This document shows, piece after piece, positions 1 through 6,002 of a DNA stretch of 6,002 nt (positions are counted from its first letter, which is position 1; every line of letters begins with the position of its first letter). Below the pieces are notes generated by a model that made no database searches, was not told the DNA's origin, and saw nothing but the letters and a program-made list of their open reading frames with translations. This stretch comes from an uncultured Clostridia bacterium. GTDB lineage: Bacteria > Bacillota > Clostridia > Christensenellales > UBA3700. The position numbers were made by a program, and so were the translations under genes. Location of the stretch: the NCBI GenBank assembly GCA_947176975.1, contig CAMWSW010000062.1:1-6002 (forward strand). The letters are read 5' to 3'.

Positions 1-1
1 A

Positions 2-2284
2 GCATATACAAACATTCGAAATGTATATTATTATATGGCTATTGAAGATCAAGCAAATACACTGGACGATGCAAAAAAGTTTTTTAACCTGGCACATTCG
101 TTGTTGCAACAAAACCCCGATATTTCAGGGCATAGCTTAGTCTCCTTTGGACTTGCAAGGGTTGAATATCAGATTGATAATAATTATGATTGTTATCTAA
201 ATTCTTTACGCATTAGTGAAGAATATGCCAGAAAAGAAGGACGACTGGATTCATTGGTGGAGATTCTATTTGAGGAGTGCAAAATCCGAATGCAAATCGG
301 AGAATACTACTTGGCTAAGAAAGCATTGGATTTCAGCCAAAATACATTGAAAAACGTGGGACGGATTCCACTGAAACATCAGTGGGAAACATTGAATGAT
401 GAGTACCTGTTAAGGACAGGTCAACAGGTAGAAAAGTTATTAGAAGAGGCGATTAATGAGCTTATAAACAAAGTTGAGGTGCGTGAGCGAAAGGCAATCA
501 TTTTGTTTGAGGCAAAGCGGGAAAAGGTACGCTTGGCGCCACTATTCTCTCAATTAGGTGTAAGGTACATGGAGAATCAGGATTGGCAACGCCTTTTGGA
601 TGTGGCACAATGTTTTCTAGACGCAGCAAGTAATGATTCCCAGAGGATAGATGCATTATATATGCTTGGCTGTGCGACAGCAGAGATGGCGAAATTTTTG
701 GAAGCTAAAGATTACTTTTGTCAGATTGTGGACATAGGCAAAGGCATCAACGACTTAAAACTAGGATGGGCGCATTTCGAACTAGCTCGTTTACTAGTTA
801 AGAGAGGTGATATTACGCAGGCAACGCATCACATCGATAAATGTATCAATGTGCTAAAAGAATTTGGGGATATGGAGCAACTGACGCATGTTGCTTGCAA
901 TATTTTGGCTGAACTTTTCCGCGCTGGATATATTGAACAAGCAGAGAGCGCGGCTACACAGTTGTTGTCACTGCTTGACGATTCAAATGCTGTAAAGGTT
1001 CAGAAATATCTGAAACATTTACGTCAAACTAATGACCAACATGCGTGCAATGTCATATTGAATCAGCCTCCACAAGCCATCGCTACAGAGGCGCTTAGTC
1101 TTTATGATTCGGGCGACACCGTGCAAGCATGGGAATTGATGCGTCTTGCCAAGAAAAAATATAGAAAAGCGGGAAATTTGGACGGTGAAGGAAAATGCGA
1201 AAATAATATGGGCATATGGTGTCTGAAAGAGAAAAACTACGAGGAAGCAGTTTTGCATTTGAAAACGGCTATGGACATCAAATTCTCACTGGGAGACGTG
1301 GGAGGAGGAATTAATCAACTCTCGGCATTATTGCAAATATATACTGAGTTGTTAAATGATTTCGAAAAAGCAGGCGAATTTGCCCGTGAAGCAGAGAAAA
1401 AGTTGCCACTATGTGCAGATAAAGTTGAACGGTATTTACTTTATTACAGTCTTGCATTATACAACTTTCATATTGAGGAATATGCGTTGGCGCTAAAATA
1501 TAGTAAAATGGCAAAAGAAGGGATGCCATATATACTTAATGTGTATCCCAAATGTGAAGAAATACTACGGTTGTTAAACAATGAGTTGGAAAAAATTTTT
1601 ATGTGTCAATTTACATCCGCTGATTGTTCAGAGTTTGAGAAACAGGTTTTAGAGGCAGCGCGTTTAGGCAAAATCGGAGAAACAAATAAATGTCTTGATA
1701 TGCTAGAAAAGTTGAAAAGTGACTCGGTTGAAAATAATCTTGAAAAAGGCATATTAGAGGGAACTTGCGCTAATGCATTTCTTGAAGTTAAAGAATATGA
1801 TAAAGCAATTAAACATTTTAACCTTGCAATGGAAAACTTTGAAAAAGTGACGGGTGATCAGCGAGAAAAGGCAATAAGTAATATACTAACTGCTGTAAAC
1901 GGTATTTCCATTGCGCTTGGGCGTCTTGGAAGAGAAGAAGAGGCAATAAAGTTATTACGCAAGGAATTAAAGCGAATAGAAATGCCTAGCACCAACAAAT
2001 ATTTGTTAACTTTAAGTTTGTGTAACAGGCTGATTACATTGCATCAAGATACACTACAAAAAGATGATAAAGTATTTACAGAGATTTGCAATAAGCTGAA
2101 TTCGTTAGTATGTCTTAATCATGAGGAACAGGGCGGCTTATATAGTGCCTATGGAGCGTTGTACAATGCGATTGGAGATAAAAACTCAGCAAGGCAATAC
2201 TATCAAAAGGCAAAGAAGGAGTTTTTGCCGATAAACTCCCGATATCTAGCAAAAGTGGATAAGGCATTGGAAATGCTTAGTTGA
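2..2284 (+). CDS. TPR-repeat protein, probably 5'-partial (C-terminal part of a larger protein)
   Basis: About 750 residues of amphipathic helix pairs with tetratricopeptide character run through the whole chain. Counting from the ATG at base 35, the clearest units are near residues 205-235 (LGCATAEMAKFLEAKDYF), 243-276, 285-315, 384-417 (MGIWCLKEKNYEEAVLHL), 466-497, 570-603 (AFLEVKEYDKAIKHF), 616-645 and 700-730 (YGALYNAIGDKNSARQYY). TPR arrays are protein-protein interaction scaffolds. No signal peptide, membrane segment or catalytic motif is visible, so it is probably cytosolic. The frame is open from base 2 and the upstream codons read AYTNIRNVYYY, continuous with the helical pattern. 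The ATG at 35 has no Shine-Dalgarno, so the true start is probably outside the window. The gene ends at TGA 2282-2284, followed by a stem-loop. It is visibly more AT-rich than its right-hand neighbours. The missing N-terminus could be an NTPase, a regulator or more TPRs. The TPR call is firm; the role is unknown. Confidence 0.85.
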   Translation, partial: AYTNIRNVYYYMAIEDQANTLDDAKKFFNLAHSLLQQNPDISGHSLVSFGLARVEYQIDNNYDCYLNSLRISEEYARKEGRLDSLVEILFEECKIRMQIGEYYLAKKALDFSQNTLKNVGRIPLKHQWETLNDEYLLRTGQQVEKLLEEAINELINKVEVRERKAIILFEAKREKVRLAPLFSQLGVRYMENQDWQRLLDVAQCFLDAASNDSQRIDALYMLGCATAEMAKFLEAKDYFCQIVDIGKGINDLKLGWAHFELARLLVKRGDITQATHHIDKCINVLKEFGDMEQLTHVACNILAELFRAGYIEQAESAATQLLSLLDDSNAVKVQKYLKHLRQTNDQHACNVILNQPPQAIATEALSLYDSGDTVQAWELMRLAKKKYRKAGNLDGEGKCENNMGIWCLKEKNYEEAVLHLKTAMDIKFSLGDVGGGINQLSALLQIYTELLNDFEKAGEFAREAEKKLPLCADKVERYLLYYSLALYNFHIEEYALALKYSKMAKEGMPYILNVYPKCEEILRLLNNELEKIFMCQFTSADCSEFEKQVLEAARLGKIGETNKCLDMLEKLKSDSVENNLEKGILEGTCANAFLEVKEYDKAIKHFNLAMENFEKVTGDQREKAISNILTAVNGISIALGRLGREEEAIKLLRKELKRIEMPSTNKYLLTLSLCNRLITLHQDTLQKDDKVFTEICNKLNSLVCLNHEEQGGLYSAYGALYNAIGDKNSARQYYQKAKKEFLPINSRYLAKVDKALEMLS

Positions 2285-2443
2285 GTTAATCTAATGGTGA
2301 AAAGTCAAGTGCTTTATTTGCGGCAATATTAAACGATATATTTCAACAAAGTTGGATAATAAAATAACAGGGACTTTTGATTTAAGTTCCTGTTATTTTC
2401 AAATGGTTTTTAATGCATTGCAATATTTTGACAGTAATATTGT
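2285..2443. other. Gene-free convergent intergenic region
   Basis: No credible reading frame was found here. Besides the main terminator hairpin it holds a second, weaker inverted repeat: CAATATT (2421-2427) and AATATTG (2436-2442) around an 8-nt loop. This is followed on the plus strand by a T-rich run (TTTATTTTTT, 2443-2452) that extends into the last codons of lysA. The stem is almost all A-T, so it could only be a weak backup terminator for plus-strand transcription. Confidence 0.6.
2361..2399. terminator. Stem-loop terminator between convergent genes, probably bidirectional
   Basis: An A-rich left arm (2361-2376) pairs with a T-rich right arm (2384-2399) in a 16-bp stem with a 7-nt loop (TTGATTT). 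The only non-Watson-Crick position is 2372/2388: a G-U wobble in plus-strand RNA and a C-A mismatch in minus-strand RNA, so the fold is better for the TPR transcript. The outer four A-T pairs supply a short U-run in either direction. It lies 77 bases after the TPR stop and 45 bases after the lysA stop, as expected for a shared terminator of convergent genes. Confidence 0.75.
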
Positions 2444-3700
2444 TTATTTTTTGAACTCGGAGAAGTCGAGAGTAGCGAAATAGTCTTTGGGAGTCTCGGC
2501 TCTTCTTATGAGTTTGACAGTTCCGTCTTCTTTGAGAAGAAGTTCCGCAGAGCGGAGTTTGCCGTTGTAATTATATCCCATTGAGAAACCGTGCGCGCCT
2601 GCGTCGTGGATATTGACGTAATCGCCTATCTCCACTTGCGGGAGCATTCTGTCGACGGCAAATTTGTCGTTGTTTTCGCAAAGACCGCCAGTCACGTCGC
2701 ACTTATAGGTGAGCGGCTCGTTTTCTTTGCCGAGTACGGTGATGTGATGATATGCGCCGTACATTGCTGGACGCATAAGGTTTGCCGCGCAAGCGTCAAG
2801 TCCGACGTATTCCTTCCATATATGCTTTTTGTGGATTACCTTTGCGATAAGCGCGCCGTACGGGGCAAGCATAAATCTGCCAAGCTCGGTGAAGATTGCC
2901 ACGTCGTCCATTCCGTTGGGTACGAGTACTTCTTCATACGCCTTGCGTACGCCTTCGCCTATTGCGAGTATGTCGTTGCCTTCCTTGTCGGGGCGATATT
3001 GTACGCCTACGCCGCCCGAGAGATTGATGAAAGCAATGTGCACGCCCACTTCTTTTTTGAGCTCGACTGCAAGTTCAAAGAGTATCTTCGCCAACGTGGG
3101 GTAATATCCCGTGCCAACCGTGTTGCTTGCCAAGAACGCGTGTATACCGAAGTGCTTTACGCCGTTCTCCTTGAGTTTTGCGTAGGCAATCTTGATTTGC
3201 TCTTTGGTCATACCGTATTTTGCATCCTTCGGCGTGTCCATAATCTCGTTGTTGAGAGTGAAGTCTCCGCCCGGATTGTATCTGCAACACATCGTCTCTT
3301 GGAAAGGCGCGATTTCTTTGTAATAGTCTATATGAGTGAGGTCGTCAAAGTTGATTATTGCGCCAAGCTTTGCGGCAAGTTGGAAATCTGCCACAGGAGT
3401 TACGTTGGATGAAAACATAATGTTGTGTCCGCTGAAACCTACTTTGTCGCTCATCATGAGTTCCGTCAAAGAAGAGCAGTCTACTCCTGCGCCCTCTTCT
3501 TTGAGTACCTGCAAAATATGCGGATTTGGGGTAGCCTTTACGGCAAAATATTCTTTAAATCCTTTATTCCACGCAAAAGCCTTTTTGAGAAGTCTTGCGT
3601 TTTCTCTTATGCCCTTTTCATCATATATATGAAACGGCGTGGGATAGGTCTTGGTTATTTCTTGGATTTGTTCCTTTGTCACAAAGGGTACTTTCTTCAT
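2444..3700 (-). CDS. lysA: Diaminopimelate decarboxylase (PLP-dependent, fold type III)
   Basis: Predicted to decarboxylate meso-2,6-diaminopimelate to L-lysine and CO2, the last step of lysine synthesis, in the cytosol. The 418-residue length is normal for LysA. The N-terminal part is an alanine-racemase-like barrel. The PLP lysine is K55 in EYFAVKATPNP. H187 lies in GIHAFLASNT, where typical LysA has an HIGSQ-type motif. The glycine-rich phosphate-binding turn is LSGGVG (228-232), followed by ELGR (272-275), which replaces the usual EPGR. The C-terminal beta-domain has GGLCENND with the catalytic-type C341-E342, and GAHGFSMGYNYN (368-379), where most LysA have GAYG. I recall this variant set from a LysA branch in Clostridia. 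A GGAG site 9 nt upstream supports the ATG at 3700. It has its own promoter and converges on the TPR gene. The family call is firm. Diaminopimelate as substrate is the best inference but is less certain because of the changed motifs. Confidence 0.93.
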   Translation of the reverse strand: MKKVPFVTKEQIQEITKTYPTPFHIYDEKGIRENARLLKKAFAWNKGFKEYFAVKATPNPHILQVLKEEGAGVDCSSLTELMMSDKVGFSGHNIMFSSNVTPVADFQLAAKLGAIINFDDLTHIDYYKEIAPFQETMCCRYNPGGDFTLNNEIMDTPKDAKYGMTKEQIKIAYAKLKENGVKHFGIHAFLASNTVGTGYYPTLAKILFELAVELKKEVGVHIAFINLSGGVGVQYRPDKEGNDILAIGEGVRKAYEEVLVPNGMDDVAIFTELGRFMLAPYGALIAKVIHKKHIWKEYVGLDACAANLMRPAMYGAYHHITVLGKENEPLTYKCDVTGGLCENNDKFAVDRMLPQVEIGDYVNIHDAGAHGFSMGYNYNGKLRSAELLLKEDGTVKLIRRAETPKDYFATLDFSEFKK

Positions 3701-3733
3701 TTTGGTATTCTCCGTGTAATTTATGATATTAAA

Positions 3734-3762
3734 AGTATATATCCCGCAAGGGCTTTTGTCAA
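3734..3762 (-). promoter_or_regulatory. Sigma-A promoter of lysA, with short leader
   Basis: On the minus strand there is a perfect -35 TTGACA (3762-3757), a 17-nt spacer and a -10 TATACT (3739-3734). Transcription should start near 3727, giving a leader of only about 26 nt. The leader contains the GGAG ribosome binding site (3713-3710). That is far too short for a lysine (L-box) riboswitch, so control must act at this promoter or elsewhere. Confidence 0.8.
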
Positions 3763-3764
3763 AT

Positions 3765-3778
3765 CTTTAGACCTAAAG
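3765..3778. promoter_or_regulatory. Perfect inverted repeat abutting the lysA -35 box
   Basis: CTTTAG-AC-CTAAAG is a perfect 6+2+6 inverted repeat ending three bases upstream of the TTGACA box. A second pair flanks it: CAAAT (3760-3764) and ATTTG (3786-3790), with the former overlapping the -35. In minus-strand RNA this could fold at the 3' end of the upstream operon, but no U-run follows, so it is a poor intrinsic terminator. An operator for a dimeric regulator is the alternative. Neither function is established. Confidence 0.35.
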
Positions 3779-3791
3779 GGAAGATATTTGT

Positions 3792-4475
3792 TTAAACGTA
3801 TATTATCAATTTATCTTGCTTTTTCTTTTTTAAGTAAGCTTTCATCGGCAGTGACAGCGAAAACTTCAAAGCGTCTTGCGGACAGGTGGCTACGCATTTG
3901 AGACATCTTATACATTTTCTATTAGTTACGCCATCGGCGATGGCGTCGCATTTGCAGACTTGCGCGCACATTCCGCAACCGTCGCATTTATCCGTATTCG
4001 TAATCTTGACGCCGAGTTGACTTCGCTTGAGTTTGAATAAGTCGGAGAAAGGATTTTTATACGACTTGGGTATCTTGATTTGAGAGGGAGCAAGGACTTT
4101 TTGAATTATTGGCTCAAGACTTTTGAAGTCGTCGAATTCTTCGTCCTGCAGGTATGAGTGGCGCGTTGGTACGTACGCTCCCGCCACGATATTATGAGAG
4201 TATTTTCTTTGCGCCTCGTGCAGCGCGTTGCCGTGGCACATTCTTCCGTAAGTGGCTATCAGCGTAAGATTGGTCATTTGCTTTTGGGATAAAAAATCTT
4301 TGACGGCATCGGGAAGAGCCTGGCAGTGTATCGGAAATGCCAATACGAGATTGTCAAAGTTTTGATAGGGTACTTCATAAATATCAAAAAAAGGATATCC
4401 AAGCTTATCGGCAAAATACTGCGCAATGCGTCTCGACTGATTGGTATTGGAATAATATACTACCGCGTCTCTCAT
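3792..4475 (-). CDS. EFR1-type flavodoxin/ferredoxin fusion protein
   Basis: A 227-residue soluble electron carrier. An N-terminal flavodoxin-like domain begins MRDAVVYYSNTNQSRRIAQY, where the S/T-rich loop at 9-14 matches an FMN phosphate-binding loop, and runs to about residue 130. A linker leads to two ferredoxin motifs: CDGCGMCAQVC (C164, C167, C170, C174) and CIRCLKCVATCP (C188, C191, C194, C198). These should hold two [4Fe-4S] clusters. The first motif lacks the usual proline after its fourth Cys (CK instead of CP). The domain order matches what I know as EFR1-family ferredoxins of anaerobes, which are thought to pass electrons to partner enzymes. I chose the ATG at 4475, not the in-frame ATG at 4502, because AAGGA (4489-4485) lies 9 nt before it and it overlaps the upstream stop as ATGA, a classic coupling arrangement. 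Its partner is probably the PP-loop protein. The basic tail (KAYLKKKKQDK) is of unknown meaning. The electron donor and acceptor cannot be read. Confidence 0.9.
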   Translation of the reverse strand: MRDAVVYYSNTNQSRRIAQYFADKLGYPFFDIYEVPYQNFDNLVLAFPIHCQALPDAVKDFLSQKQMTNLTLIATYGRMCHGNALHEAQRKYSHNIVAGAYVPTRHSYLQDEEFDDFKSLEPIIQKVLAPSQIKIPKSYKNPFSDLFKLKRSQLGVKITNTDKCDGCGMCAQVCKCDAIADGVTNRKCIRCLKCVATCPQDALKFSLSLPMKAYLKKKKQDKLIIYV

Positions 4476-5857
4476 TTTATATATTCCTTCATTATTGCGC
4501 ATTCGGGAATTTCTTCCAAAGAAAAGCCCAAAGTGCGCTCAAGCTCGGCTATTGCGTCTTCGCGCGCAATAGCCTTGTCGCGACTTGCCAGGGATATTTC
4601 CAACGCGCTGAAGGGAATCATATCGCTTTGCATATTATAAAATCTTATGAATTGCGAATATTCTTTGCACTTTTCTATATTGCAACTCGTGTGCAAGCCT
4701 TTGTCGGTCACACGCGGAGGTACCCAGCCGCATTGCTCGATAATGGTATTTTTTATTTTCTCCCAGTCGTAACGTCCGTCGCATATATCGTTGAAATCAA
4801 CTTGAACGAAAGCGGGAATATTACCGCTCCAAGAGGATTTTCGTATGGCGCGTTTTAATGGCTTGACCATAGAGGGAACTTGATGAATTGCGTCCACGAC
4901 GTTGCTCACCAAAGGATTGCCGTAGCCCGCTAAATTTTTCAAGATATTGTCGCCGTATGCAAGTTGTTTCATCGTCTCAAGCGTCTGAAACTGTCCTTTT
5001 CTCAAAGGCGGATGAAGTGTGAGTATTCTGCCGATATTTATCATGGCGTTGAGGAATTTGCTGTTGCCAAAGCTATAGGCTAACTTGGGTGCCATGTGGT
5101 TGTAATACAATCCTACGAGTTGCGCGGGCTCGTTGCCTGCGACGAAGTAAGGAACTTTGTTTGCCACGAGTTCGGGATAAAAAAGCAGATAGGCAAGCGA
5201 CGGACAGGCGCAAGTGTTGCCTGCAGTCGAGTATAGACGCCTATATATCTTCTCCAAGTCGTCGTCGGCAACTTTGCGAGTTATGAACTCGACTTTGTCA
5301 AGCGTCTTCTTTGCGCCCTCGATACTTTGCCTTGCGCAGTCGGACATAAATGGTAATTCCCACGTCAATGCAAGTACTTTCAAATCAAGTACTTTGGAGA
5401 GATAATATAACAGATACGTCGAGTCCTTTCCGCCGGTATAAAATACCGCAACGTCAAATCTTGATTTCTTTGAGCGTTCAAAAGTATTTTTAATTGGCAC
5501 TACGCTTTTGAGGCGCGCCGTCTCGTCTGCGGTGGCGCACATAGGACATTGTCCGCGCGAATCGAATTCGATACCCGGTATTATAAAGTCGTTGGCGATA
5601 CACGTCTTGCAAAACCGCGCGTCTTTGAGCGATTTGGGTATGACAATCAATTTATCTTGCGTTACTACCTGCGTACCCAATAAGTTGCCAAGCGCTTTGA
5701 GTTGAGTATCGTCAAGTTCGCAGGGGAGTTTTTCAATGATTTGACGTTGCGCGCGCGTAAGTCTTACAACGTTTTTAAACATATTGGGCTTATTTCTCAG
5801 TCCAAAGTAGCGCAAACGTCCATTTTCTAATTTCCATCTGCTTTGCAAATAATACAT
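4472..5857 (-). CDS. PP-loop ATP-pyrophosphatase, N-acetyl sugar amidotransferase-like
   Basis: A 461-residue enzyme of the adenine nucleotide alpha-hydrolase (PP-loop) superfamily. A zinc-ribbon-like segment has FCKTC (C83, C86) and GQCPMC (C104, C107) around IPGIEFD, the pattern heading WbpG/PseA-type sugar amidotransferases. The PP-loop YTGGKDSTYLLYY (140-152) binds ATP and adenylates the substrate. Other notable parts are CACPS (216-220) and VAGNEPAQ (239-246). The C-terminal part has C359, C376, and C392/C397 in TSCNIEKC. The first 75 or so residues are an extra domain with a beta-alpha-alpha-beta pattern, absent from WbpG as I know it. The chain is longer than the roughly 375-residue sugar amidotransferases, and no glutaminase is adjacent. 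Coupling to an iron-sulfur/flavin carrier instead suggests sulfur transfer or redox chemistry, as in other thiolating PP-loop enzymes; this is inference. Start: ATG at 5857 with GAGGAG 6 nt upstream; a TTG at 5875 is in frame but has no such site. The superfamily call is firm; the substrate is unknown. Confidence 0.88.
   Translation of the reverse strand: MYYLQSRWKLENGRLRYFGLRNKPNMFKNVVRLTRAQRQIIEKLPCELDDTQLKALGNLLGTQVVTQDKLIVIPKSLKDARFCKTCIANDFIIPGIEFDSRGQCPMCATADETARLKSVVPIKNTFERSKKSRFDVAVFYTGGKDSTYLLYYLSKVLDLKVLALTWELPFMSDCARQSIEGAKKTLDKVEFITRKVADDDLEKIYRRLYSTAGNTCACPSLAYLLFYPELVANKVPYFVAGNEPAQLVGLYYNHMAPKLAYSFGNSKFLNAMINIGRILTLHPPLRKGQFQTLETMKQLAYGDNILKNLAGYGNPLVSNVVDAIHQVPSMVKPLKRAIRKSSWSGNIPAFVQVDFNDICDGRYDWEKIKNTIIEQCGWVPPRVTDKGLHTSCNIEKCKEYSQFIRFYNMQSDMIPFSALEISLASRDKAIAREDAIAELERTLGFSLEEIPECAIMKEYIK
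4485..4489 (-). promoter_or_regulatory. Ribosome binding site fixing the ferredoxin-fusion start
   Basis: AAGGA lies inside the last codons of the PP-loop gene, 9 nt before the ATG at 4475. It supports a 4-base ATGA overlap (4475-4472) rather than the longer reading frame from 4502, which has no comparable site. The second gene is probably translated by ribosomes finishing the first. Confidence 0.75.
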
Positions 5858-5863
5858 ACGTCG

Positions 5864-5869
5864 CTCCTC
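5864..5869 (-). promoter_or_regulatory. Strong ribosome binding site fixing the PP-loop gene start
   Basis: GAGGAG is placed 6 nt before ATG 5857. It lies downstream of the in-frame TTG at 5875, so that TTG is very unlikely to be the start. The protein should begin MYYLQSRW. Confidence 0.8.
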
Positions 5870-5899
5870 ATCCAATATAATCTTAAACGCGTCTAACGC

Positions 5900-5927
5900 T
5901 TGTCAATATCGTTATTTATATTATAAG
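5900..5927 (+). promoter_or_regulatory. Possible divergent promoter pointing out of the window
   Basis: On the plus strand TTGTCA (5900-5905), a 16-nt spacer and TATAAG (5922-5927) form a plausible promoter, with five of six consensus matches in each box. Its -10 overlaps that of the minus-strand operon promoter, so the two would compete. No start codon with a ribosome binding site follows before the window ends, so any gene it serves lies beyond 6002. A chance match in AT-rich DNA is quite possible. Confidence 0.3.
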
Positions 5928-5948
5928 TATAAAAAACATATTTGTAAA
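5920..5948 (-). promoter_or_regulatory. Sigma-A promoter of the PP-loop/ferredoxin operon
   Basis: Minus-strand TTTACA (5948-5943), a 17-nt AT-rich spacer with a T-run, and a perfect TATAAT (5925-5920). Transcription should begin near 5913, giving a leader of about 55 nt. A perfect TTGACA (5906-5901) inside that leader has only a weak -10 (GATTAT, 18-nt spacer). That alternative would leave almost no leader, so it is less likely to be the main promoter. Confidence 0.75.
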
Positions 5949-6002
5949 GACCTGCGATAAGAACTTTTTCGTTGTATAAATTTTCCGTTTGGGCTTGAAA
6001 AG

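Noticed and set aside
1019..1529. Minus-strand open frames inside the TPR gene (1019-1258 and 1311-1529)
   Set aside because: Short, antisense to a continuous repeat-bearing reading frame, and without start signals or motifs.
2591..3412. Long plus-strand open frame (273 codons) opposite lysA
   Set aside because: It lies wholly antisense to a clear lysA, has no ribosome binding site of note, and its Cys/Val/Tyr-rich translation has no domain sense. It is a codon-bias shadow.
3701..3791. Lysine riboswitch upstream of lysA
   Set aside because: An L-box needs well over 150 nt; the whole intergenic gap is 91 nt and the predicted leader is about 26 nt.
3425..3901. Plus-strand open frame spanning the lysA 5' end and the ferredoxin 3' end
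   Set aside because: It crosses the lysA promoter and two real genes on the other strand, and its translation resembles no protein family I know.
4476..4502. Longer start for the ferredoxin fusion at ATG 4502 (nine more residues)
   Set aside because: No good ribosome binding site precedes it. ATG 4475 has AAGGA at 9 nt, gives an ATGA overlap, and starts right at the flavodoxin first strand.
4337..4858. Plus-strand open frame across the ferredoxin/PP-loop junction
   Set aside because: Antisense to two well-supported coupled genes, with no start signal and no recognisable motif.
5858..5875. TTG start at 5875 for the PP-loop gene
   Set aside because: The GAGGAG site lies downstream of it and is ideally spaced for ATG 5857; the extra six residues simply translate that site.

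Overview
The window looks like chromosomal DNA of a low-to-moderate GC, Gram-positive-type anaerobe, probably Bacillota and Clostridia-like. This is inferred from consensus sigma-A promoters (TTTACA/TATAAT and TTGACA/TATACT, both with 17-nt spacers), purine-rich Shine-Dalgarno sites (GAGGAG, AAGGA, GGAG), a LysA of the type I associate with Clostridia, and a flavodoxin/ferredoxin fusion typical of anaerobes. TGA and TAA both act as stops, so the code is standard. No species can be named from this.

Layout: (1) Bases 2-2284, plus strand, hold a long alpha-helical TPR-repeat protein. Its frame is open to the left edge and the first ATG has no ribosome binding site, so this is probably the C-terminal part of a larger protein. 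(2) Bases 2285-2443 are a gene-free gap between convergent genes. It carries a strong, nearly symmetrical stem-loop that can serve as a shared terminator. (3) Bases 3700-2444, minus strand, encode diaminopimelate decarboxylase (lysA), which makes lysine from meso-diaminopimelate. It has its own strong promoter and a leader too short for a lysine riboswitch. (4) Bases 5857-3792, minus strand, hold a two-gene operon. The first gene is a PP-loop ATP-pyrophosphatase with a zinc-ribbon-like Cys motif, related to N-acetyl sugar amidotransferases. It is translationally coupled through an ATGA overlap to a flavodoxin plus 2[4Fe-4S] ferredoxin fusion of the EFR1 type. (5) Bases 5876-6002 hold the operon promoter and possibly a divergent promoter pointing out of the window.

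How the genes fit together: lysA is ordinary housekeeping metabolism. The PP-loop/ferredoxin pair is the least explained part. ATP-dependent adenylation of a substrate, joined to a low-potential electron carrier and many cysteines, suggests a redox- or sulfur-linked modification of an unknown substrate, but no substrate can be read from the sequence. The TPR protein is more AT-rich than the genes to its right and may come from an accessory region. No RNA genes, CRISPR arrays, insertion sequences or tRNAs were seen.
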